Below, piece by piece: positions 43,285 through 48,416 of a stretch of DNA of 48,416 nucleotides. A program made the position numbers and the translations under genes. How positions within the stretch are numbered: position 1 is the first letter of the stretch; every line of letters starts with the position of its first letter. The stretch comes from Lachnospiraceae bacterium (GTDB taxonomy: Bacteria > Bacillota > Clostridia > Lachnospirales > Lachnospiraceae). The stretch spans positions 1 to 48,416 of the forward strand of contig JAILKH010000038.1 of the NCBI GenBank assembly GCA_024693925.1. Direction: 5' to 3'. The notes below the pieces were generated by a model that saw only the letters and a list, made by a program, of their open reading frames with translations, was not told the DNA's origin and did not search any database.

Positions 43285-44625
43285 ATGAAAGTATTGTTTG
43301 TTTCCCTTGGTTGTGATAAAAATCTGGTGGATTCCGAGTATATGCTGGGGATTCTTAGAAAGCGCGGTTATGACTTTACCGATGATGAAGAAGAAGCTGA
43401 TGTAATAGTCGTTAATACCTGTTGTTTTATCGGTGATGCAAAGGAAGAAAGTATTAATACCATAATTGAACTGGGAAGTTTAAGACTGGATGATAATAAA
43501 AAATGCAGGGCGCTTATCATTACCGGATGTCTTGCGCAGAGGTATTATGAGGAGATCCGTGAAGAGCTTCCCGAAGTAGATGCCGTTATAGGTACAACTG
43601 CCTATGATGAAATAGACAGGGTTATTGAGGAAGTATTGAAGGGAAACAGGGTTGAGAGCTTAAAAGATACCGATCGGCTTGTTATTCCCGAAGAATCAAG
43701 GATAGTTACAACAGGTGGATATTATTCATTTCTTAAAATTGCCGAAGGCTGTGATAAGCATTGCACTTATTGTATCATTCCATCCTTAAGAGGGCATTAT
43801 CGCTCCGTCCCTATGGAAAGGCTTATTAAAGAGGCAAATGACCTGGTGGAAGGCGGAGTTAAGGAACTGATCCTTGTTGCGCAGGAAACCTCTATGTACG
43901 GGCTTGATATTTACGGTAAAAAATCACTTCATCTGTTGCTTAGGGAACTATGTAAGATTGACGGCCTTGAATGGATAAGGGTGCAATACTGCTATCCGGA
44001 AGAAATCACCCGGGAGCTGATCGAGGTGATGAGGGATGAGCCCAAAATATGCAAATACATTGATATGCCTATCCAGCATGCCTCCGATGCTGTTCTTAAG
44101 AGGATGGGAAGGCATACAAGCCGTAATGAATTGAGTGAGATCATTCATGAATTAAGAGAGAATATTCCGGATATAGCAATACGTACCACTCTTATTACAG
44201 GTTTTCCCGGAGAGACCGGGGAGGATCATGAAATCCTTGTCAATTTTGTTGATGAGATGGAATTTGACCGGCTGGGAGTTTTTACTTATTCTGCAGAAGA
44301 GGGCACTCCTGCAGCTTCATTTCCTGATCAGATAGAGGAAGAGATCAAAGTTGCGAGAAGAGATGAAATAATGAAATTGCAACAGGAGATCGCATATGCT
44401 CATGCTGATGATATGATCGGCTCCGCACTCGATGTAATTGTTGAGGGAAAGCTTGTGGGCGAGGAAATATATTCCGCCCGTACTTATATGGACGCGCCGG
44501 GGGTAGATGGTTTACTGTTTATCAATACGGAACGCGAGCTTATGAGCGGTGATATAGTCAGAGTTAAAGTTACCGGTGCAAATGAATATGATTTGATTGG
44601 AGAACTGTGTGATGAATCTTCCTAA
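43285..44625 (+). CDS. rimO: Ribosomal protein S12 methylthiotransferase RimO
   Basis: This 446-aa radical-SAM enzyme adds a methylthio group to Asp of ribosomal protein S12. It has the UPF0004 domain with its three cysteines (GCDKN, NTCCF, GCLAQRY), the radical-SAM triad Cys156-x3-Cys160-x2-Cys163 (CDKHCTYC) with IIPSLRGHYRS, and a TRAM domain at the end. The HYRS pattern and IQHASDAVLKRMGR favour RimO over MiaB. The stop overlaps the next gene by 14 bases. Confidence 0.95.
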   Translation: MKVLFVSLGCDKNLVDSEYMLGILRKRGYDFTDDEEEADVIVVNTCCFIGDAKEESINTIIELGSLRLDDNKKCRALIITGCLAQRYYEEIREELPEVDAVIGTTAYDEIDRVIEEVLKGNRVESLKDTDRLVIPEESRIVTTGGYYSFLKIAEGCDKHCTYCIIPSLRGHYRSVPMERLIKEANDLVEGGVKELILVAQETSMYGLDIYGKKSLHLLLRELCKIDGLEWIRVQYCYPEEITRELIEVMRDEPKICKYIDMPIQHASDAVLKRMGRHTSRNELSEIIHELRENIPDIAIRTTLITGFPGETGEDHEILVNFVDEMEFDRLGVFTYSAEEGTPAASFPDQIEEEIKVARRDEIMKLQQEIAYAHADDMIGSALDVIVEGKLVGEEIYSARTYMDAPGVDGLLFINTERELMSGDIVRVKVTGANEYDLIGELCDESS

Positions 44626-45142
44626 TAAATTGACAGTATTAAGGGTTATAATGATTCCGTTTTTTGTTTTCTTTATGTTGGTGGATATTCCGGCAGGTTA
44701 CGGTAAATGGATAGCTCTTGTGATTTTTATCCTTGCAAGTTTTACGGATATGCTGGACGGTAAGATCGCCAGGAAATATAATCTGGTAACCAACTTTGGA
44801 AAGTTTATGGATCCTCTTGCGGATAAGCTTCTGGTTTGTTCCGCACTTATTTGTCTTGTGGAAAAAGGCAGTCTGGCTTCATGGATGGTCATAGTGATAA
44901 TCAGCCGTGAATTTGTTATAAGCGGCTTCAGGCTTATAGCTTCCGATAAAGGGGTAGTGATAGCAGCCAGTTATTTCGGCAAGTTTAAGACCGTATTTCA
45001 AATGATCATGATATGTTTGCTTATAGCGGATATACAGAATGATATATACAAGATCTTTACGGTGATCATTACTTGGATCGCCCTTATATTAACGGTGGTA
45101 TCGCTGATAGATTATTTGTATAAAAATAAAGAAGTATGGTGA
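44612..45142 (+). CDS. pgsA: CDP-diacylglycerol-glycerol-3-phosphate phosphatidyltransferase PgsA
   Basis: This 176-aa membrane enzyme makes phosphatidylglycerol phosphate. The CDP-alcohol phosphotransferase motif is complete: DGKIAR followed after eight residues by GKFMDPLADK. Four to five membrane spans are visible, and the opening MNLPNKLTVLRVIMIPFFV is typical. The ATG at 44612 is preferred because TTGGAGA lies 8 bases upstream; a frame start at 44597 lies on that site. It overlaps the rimO end by 14 bases, so coupling is likely, and is followed 16 bases later by the cinA-like gene, a frequent Firmicutes order (rimO-pgsA-cinA-recA). Confidence 0.94.
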   Translation: MNLPNKLTVLRVIMIPFFVFFMLVDIPAGYGKWIALVIFILASFTDMLDGKIARKYNLVTNFGKFMDPLADKLLVCSALICLVEKGSLASWMVIVIISREFVISGFRLIASDKGVVIAASYFGKFKTVFQMIMICLLIADIQNDIYKIFTVIITWIALILTVVSLIDYLYKNKEVW

Positions 45143-45158
45143 TTAAGAGGATGATAAT

Positions 45159-46022
45159 ATGGCTAAAGACAAATTAAGAGACAAGATTAAGGTAAAACTC
45201 GGGGAAGCGGTTGATAATAATGTAAAAGATCGGGTGAATGATGTAAATGATCCGGAAACCGAATCCGGGGAGGATACTGTTGATAATGGTTTTTTTGTCA
45301 AATATTTTAAGATCTGCGGGATGAAGGAGAAGGATGTCCGTTCAAATCTTAAGGATATGCTTTCAGCTAAGAATCCTAAAGTAAGTTATGAAGCTGTACC
45401 GGGAGAAGTTCATATTAAGCTTGAAGCCAGGGATGAGGGTGACAGCAGTGCAAAAAAACTGGCGAAACCTCTGGTTAAGGAAATAAAGAATCGTTTCGGC
45501 TTGAATATTTATACTACAGATAAAGATACTACCCTTGAGAAGGCGGTAGTAGATCTTCTTAAAACCAATTCGCTTGTGCTTGCCACCTGTGAATCCTGTA
45601 CGGGGGGAATGATCGCTTCAAGGATCATTGATGTTCCCGGAGCTTCCGAGGTTTTTAAAGAAGGCTTTGTTACGTATTCCAATAAGGCTAAAAGGACAAG
45701 ACTCGGTGTTAAGAAGGGTACTCTCCTTAAGTACGGTGCGGTAAGCGAAGAGACTGCCAAGGAGATGGTTAAAGGCTGTGCCACCGTATCAAAAGCGAAT
45801 GTTACTCTTTCAACCACCGGAATTGCAGGTCCTGACGGAGGAACGGAAGATAAGCCGGTCGGACTTGTTTATGTAGGTTGTAATGTATGTGGAAAGACAA
45901 GGATAAATAAATACAATTTTGACGGTGACAGGATGGAGATAAGACAGAAAGCAACATCCTGTGCCCTTTCGCTTTTAAGAACCTGCATTTTGGAATATTA
46001 CAGTGAGAAAAATTTCTCATGA
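45159..46022 (+). CDS. CinA C-terminal (PncC) domain protein lacking the MoCF domain
   Basis: The 287 residues contain the CinA C-terminal nicotinamide-nucleotide amidase domain (about residues 125-285: TCESCTGGMIASRI, VTYSNKAKRTRLGV, GAVSEETAKEM, STTGIAGPDGGTEDKPVGLVYVG) and, before it, the KH-like linker of full-length CinA (KYFKICGMKEKDV...GEVHIKLEARDEG). The first 45 residues are short, charged and unrelated to the usual N-terminal MoCF/COG1058 ADP-ribose pyrophosphatase domain, which is missing (normal CinA is about 410 aa). It would still deamidate NMN to nicotinic acid mononucleotide. Location between pgsA and recA is standard for cinA. Confidence 0.9.
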   Translation: MAKDKLRDKIKVKLGEAVDNNVKDRVNDVNDPETESGEDTVDNGFFVKYFKICGMKEKDVRSNLKDMLSAKNPKVSYEAVPGEVHIKLEARDEGDSSAKKLAKPLVKEIKNRFGLNIYTTDKDTTLEKAVVDLLKTNSLVLATCESCTGGMIASRIIDVPGASEVFKEGFVTYSNKAKRTRLGVKKGTLLKYGAVSEETAKEMVKGCATVSKANVTLSTTGIAGPDGGTEDKPVGLVYVGCNVCGKTRINKYNFDGDRMEIRQKATSCALSLLRTCILEYYSEKNFS

Positions 46023-46036
46023 TCTTATTATGAAGT

Positions 46037-46068
46037 CATCTTGCCCTTATGGTTTTATGGGCAGGATG
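46037..46068. other. Hairpin after cinA without T tract
   Basis: CATCTTGCCC (46037-46046) pairs with GGGCAGGATG (46059-46068) around a 12-base loop, one G-T pair. No T tract follows on either strand, so simple termination is uncertain; it may protect the mRNA end. Confidence 0.5.
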
Positions 46069-46101
46069 ATAAGTTGTCATGTCAACATTGTCATTTTATA
46101 T

Positions 46102-46180
46102 TTGTAAATTCATTTGATAGGCTTATAATTTGAAGAAGACCGGTCTGATAAAATTGTAAAAAATCAGATTAAAGTCCGGT
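46102..46180 (+). other. Possible promoter and two-part hairpin between cinA and recA
   Basis: TTGTAA (46102-46107), 16-base spacer, TATAAT (46124-46129), then a hairpin made of ACCGG (46139-46143) with CCGGT (46176-46180) and TCTGAT (46144-46149) with ATCAGA (46163-46168). A T-rich stretch follows near 46201-46209. It may be a small RNA or an upstream recA transcript; no RNA family was recognised. The rest of the 46023-46446 gap holds the recA promoter and SOS boxes. Confidence 0.35.
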
Positions 46181-46282
46181 TTATATCTCATTTACCCATT
46201 ATTTTTTTGATATACTTACTGACGTTTGGATCGGAAGTACGGCTCCGGTTTGGAATATATGGAAATTAACAATAAAAATCGC

Positions 46283-46350
46283 TTGACAATACCGAACAGA
46301 TGTTTTATATTACTCAATATACCGAACGAATGTTCCGAACATAACGTTCG
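46283..46350 (+). promoter_or_regulatory. recA promoter with three LexA (SOS) box-like sites
   Basis: TTGACA (46283-46288), 17-base spacer, TATATT (46306-46311). CGAACAGATGTTTT (46293-46306) lies in the spacer, CGAACGAATGTTCC (46323-46336) just downstream, and CGAACATAACGTTCG (46336-46350) overlaps it by one base with a 5-base instead of 4-base centre. The Gram-positive LexA consensus is CGAAC-N4-GTTCG, so recA is almost certainly LexA-repressed. Confidence 0.88.
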
Positions 46351-46446
46351 AACAGAAAACGGATATTTAAAATAATAAGAATATAAATTATCTGTCCTGC
46401 AGAGGGGATATCGGTAATCTTGTAAGAGAGAGTAAAAGGAGAAGAA

Positions 46447-47481
46447 ATGGAAAGAGAAGAAAAGATTAAAGCACTTGAAGTTGCATTGTCAAAGATAGAG
46501 AAGGAATATGGTAAGGGTTCCGTAATGAAGCTGGGAGATACGGCTAATCATATGAACGTTGAGACTATTCCCACAGGATCTTTAAGTCTTGATATAGCCT
46601 TGGGTCTTGGAGGAATTCCCAAGGGAAGGATAATTGAAATATACGGTCCCGAATCCTCGGGTAAGACTACAGTCACGCTTCATATGATAGCAGAGGTTCA
46701 GAAGAGAGGCGGAATTGCAGGATTTATTGATGCCGAACATGCACTTGATCCTGTATACGCACGAAATATCGGGGTAGATATCGATAATCTGTATATTTCA
46801 CAGCCCGATAACGGAGAACAGGCACTGGAGATAACCGAAACCATGGTTCGCTCGGGAGCGGTTGATATCATAGTTGTCGATTCGGTAGCCGCATTGGTTC
46901 CTAAGGCGGAAATAGATGGTGATATGGGAGATTCACATGTAGGTTTGCAGGCACGTCTTATGTCTCAGGCTCTGCGTAAACTTACTGCGGTCATTTCAAA
47001 GTCAAATTGTACGGTGGTATTTATAAACCAGCTTAGAGAAAAGGTTGGAATTATGTTCGGTAATCCGGAAACAACCACAGGTGGTCGTGCTCTTAAGTTT
47101 TATTCTTCGGTACGTCTTGATGTCAGAAGAATAGAGGCATTGAAACAGGGGGGTGAAGTGATCGGAAACAGGACTCGGGTTAAGGTCGTTAAGAACAAGA
47201 TAGCTCCTCCGTTCAAGGAAGCTGAATTTGATATAATGTTTGGAAAGGGTATATCAATGGTAGGTGATGTGTTGGATCTTGCCGCAAATATTGATGTTAT
47301 TGTTAAGTCGGGAGCATGGTATTCATATGAAGGTCAGAAGATCGGACAGGGAAGAGAAAACACCAAGACCTATTTAGAGCAAAATCCCGAGATTTTAGCT
47401 GAAGTGGAAAAGAAAGTGCGTGCCCATTACGGACTGATAGAAGATGGTGCTGTGGCAGAGAAGGAAGATATAAATGAATAA
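46447..47481 (+). CDS. recA: Recombinase RecA
   Basis: This 344-aa protein has the Walker A GPESSGKT (67-74), the [16 protein letters not shown] lead-in, Walker [11 protein letters not shown], the L2 region [12 protein letters not shown] and [15 protein letters not shown]. RecA coats single-stranded DNA, pairs homologous strands and triggers LexA cleavage. AAAAGGAGAAG precedes the ATG. SOS boxes overlap its promoter. The acidic tail ([13 protein letters not shown]) is normal. recX follows directly. Confidence 0.98.
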   Translation: MEREEKIKALEVALSKIEKEYGKGSVMKLGDTANHMNVETIPTGSLSLDIALGLGGIPKGRIIEIYGPESSGKTTVTLHMIAEVQKRGGIAGFIDAEHALDPVYARNIGVDIDNLYISQPDNGEQALEITETMVRSGAVDIIVVDSVAALVPKAEIDGDMGDSHVGLQARLMSQALRKLTAVISKSNCTVVFINQLREKVGIMFGNPETTTGGRALKFYSSVRLDVRRIEALKQGGEVIGNRTRVKVVKNKIAPPFKEAEFDIMFGKGISMVGDVLDLAANIDVIVKSGAWYSYEGQKIGQGRENTKTYLEQNPEILAEVEKKVRAHYGLIEDGAVAEKEDINE

Positions 47482-47501
47482 TGTTCACGGCTGGTGATGA
47501 G

Positions 47502-48134
47502 ATGATTGTAACTGAGATAACGGAATATAATAAGGGAAAATATAAAATATATTTAAATGATGAATTCGCCTTTGTTTTATACAAAGGCGAATTATATAAA
47601 TATAAAATTAAAGAAGGGGATGAACTTTCGGAGGATGAAATAAGGGATATTAAGGTTAATATTATCTTAAAAAGAGCCAGGCTGAGAGCTATGAATCTGT
47701 TGAAAAACAGAGATTATACGGAAAAAGCCCTTCGTAATAAGCTGAATGATAGTCTGTATCCTGCTGATATAGTAGATGAAGCGGTTAAATATGTGAAATC
47801 CTACGGATATGTGGATGATCTTAGATATGCCTCTAATTTTATAGCCGGTAACAGAACAGCAAAAAGCAGAAAAGAAATAATGCTTAAGCTTCGGCAAAAA
47901 GGAATAGAGGAAAGTATTATAGAGGAAGCGTTTAACGGGGAGGACTTTGATGAAGAAGAGGAGTATAAGCTTATACAAAAGCTTATACTGAAAAAATATA
48001 AAAAGCTTAATTTTAATGATCCCTCGGTAAGGCATAAAATTTGTGGATATATGTATTCAAAAGGGTTTTCGATAGAAAAGGTGAATTGTATCCTTAATAG
48101 AATTTCAGAAGAAGATTCACTGATTTTTTTATAA
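47502..48134 (+). CDS. recX: Regulatory protein RecX
   Basis: This 210-aa helical-repeat protein modulates RecA filaments. Typical features are the N-terminal beta segment NKGKYKIYLNDEFAFVLYKGEL, repeats with RARLRAMNLLKNRDYTEKALRNKL and YVKSYGYVDDLRYASNFI, and RKEIMLKLRQKGI. The ATG at 47502 is preferred: GGTGATGAG lies upstream and MIVTEITEY matches the usual start. An ATG at 47481 overlaps the recA stop but lacks a ribosome site. Only five bases separate its stop from the convergent transposase stop, and no terminator fits between them. Confidence 0.92.
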   Translation: MIVTEITEYNKGKYKIYLNDEFAFVLYKGELYKYKIKEGDELSEDEIRDIKVNIILKRARLRAMNLLKNRDYTEKALRNKLNDSLYPADIVDEAVKYVKSYGYVDDLRYASNFIAGNRTAKSRKEIMLKLRQKGIEESIIEEAFNGEDFDEEEEYKLIQKLILKKYKKLNFNDPSVRHKICGYMYSKGFSIEKVNCILNRISEEDSLIFL

Positions 48135-48139
48135 ATATG

Positions 48140-48416
48140 CTAGCGAGAAAACCCCATCCGATGTGAATCGGTTGTGGGATGAATCGCCTTTTTGTACTTG
48201 CCTGATTTAACGTATTTTCGTTTGTGTTCGTCCGTACGCTGTCCTTCAATGTATGACTTGACTGTATCCATTGAAACAGATCCTGTAGTAGCACAGAAAT
48301 AACTTGCGCTCCAAAATGAATCCTTCCACAGATACTTCTCCACATGCTCAGTATAGGTGGCACGCACTTCCTTGGAAAGTTGTGTCTTGACCATGTTGAC
48401 AAGCTTCACCGGGGCG
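48140..48416 (-). CDS. tnpA: IS200/IS605 family transposase TnpA, C-terminal part (runs off window)
   Basis: The visible 91 residues are the C-terminal half of a Y1 transposase: LSKEVRATYTEHVEKYLW, FWSASYFCATTGSVSMDTV and SYIEGQ, where the Tyr of YIEGQ is the expected nucleophile and the Gln helps bind metal. The HUH motif lies outside the window. The gene ends five bases from the recX stop and points toward it. A hairpin (48152-48178) is encoded within its last codons and probably marks the element end used for single-strand transposition. Whether a tnpB accessory gene follows is not visible. Confidence 0.9.
   Translation of the reverse strand, partial: APVKLVNMVKTQLSKEVRATYTEHVEKYLWKDSFWSASYFCATTGSVSMDTVKSYIEGQRTDEHKRKYVKSGKYKKAIHPTTDSHRMGFSR
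48152..48178. mobile_element. Subterminal hairpin of the IS200/IS605-type element
   Basis: On the + strand CCCA-T-CCGAT (48153-48162) folds with ATCGG-TTG-TGGG (48167-48178) around GTGA, an imperfect hairpin as used by IS200/IS605 TnpA at element ends. The element end itself should lie between here and the recX stop. Confidence 0.6.

Overview
The window looks like a low-GC, Gram-positive chromosome segment, most likely from an anaerobic member of the Lachnospiraceae (Butyrivibrio-like Clostridia). This is an inference from gene content. It has a PolC-type replicase, a clostridial dcw cluster starting with mraZ, four-subunit pyruvate:ferredoxin oxidoreductase genes, a DUF5688-type protein, strong AGGAGG ribosome sites and TTGACA/TATAAT promoters. 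Almost every gene lies on the + strand, and there are no rRNAs and only one tRNA.

Positions 1-3206 are accessory DNA. There is the end of an AbiEi-like antitoxin, a complete AbiEii-like toxin, an unrecognised 148-aa gene, the tail of a DnaC-like ATPase, an intact Tn916-type excisionase gene and an integrase gene that has lost its 5' half. This reads as the decayed end of an integrative element beside the housekeeping gene ychF.

Positions 4545-13718 hold the division and cell-wall (dcw) cluster: promoter, tandem MraZ boxes, mraZ, rsmH, ftsL, a class B penicillin-binding protein, mraY, ftsW, divIB and ftsZ. murD and murG are missing from their usual places. A small unknown gene and nrdR follow, then a five-gene peptide/nickel-type ABC transporter operon (14838-19753) whose promoter carries a perfect 14-bp palindrome.

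Positions 19943-26177 hold an unknown polar protein, a YqeG-type phosphatase, three shikimate-pathway genes (aroE, aroK, aroQ), efp, a DUF5688-type protein, tRNA-Arg(CCG) and an anchored SH3-repeat protein. NADP-type glutamate dehydrogenase follows (26313), with a structured leader that may be an antitermination site. Next is a membrane Ser/Thr kinase paired with a large Ig-like surface protein (27963-32249), which is the least conventional locus in the window.

From 32347 onward come ispG-polC, the por operon (38177-41291), yicC-gmk-rpoZ-rimO-pgsA-cinA, and recA-recX with three SOS-box-like sites at the recA promoter. The window ends inside an IS200/IS605-type tnpA pointing toward recX. The best second-look items are the kinase/Ig-like pair, the gdhA leader, the integrative-element scar, the domain-reduced CinA, the palindromic transporter operator and the murD/murG-less dcw cluster.
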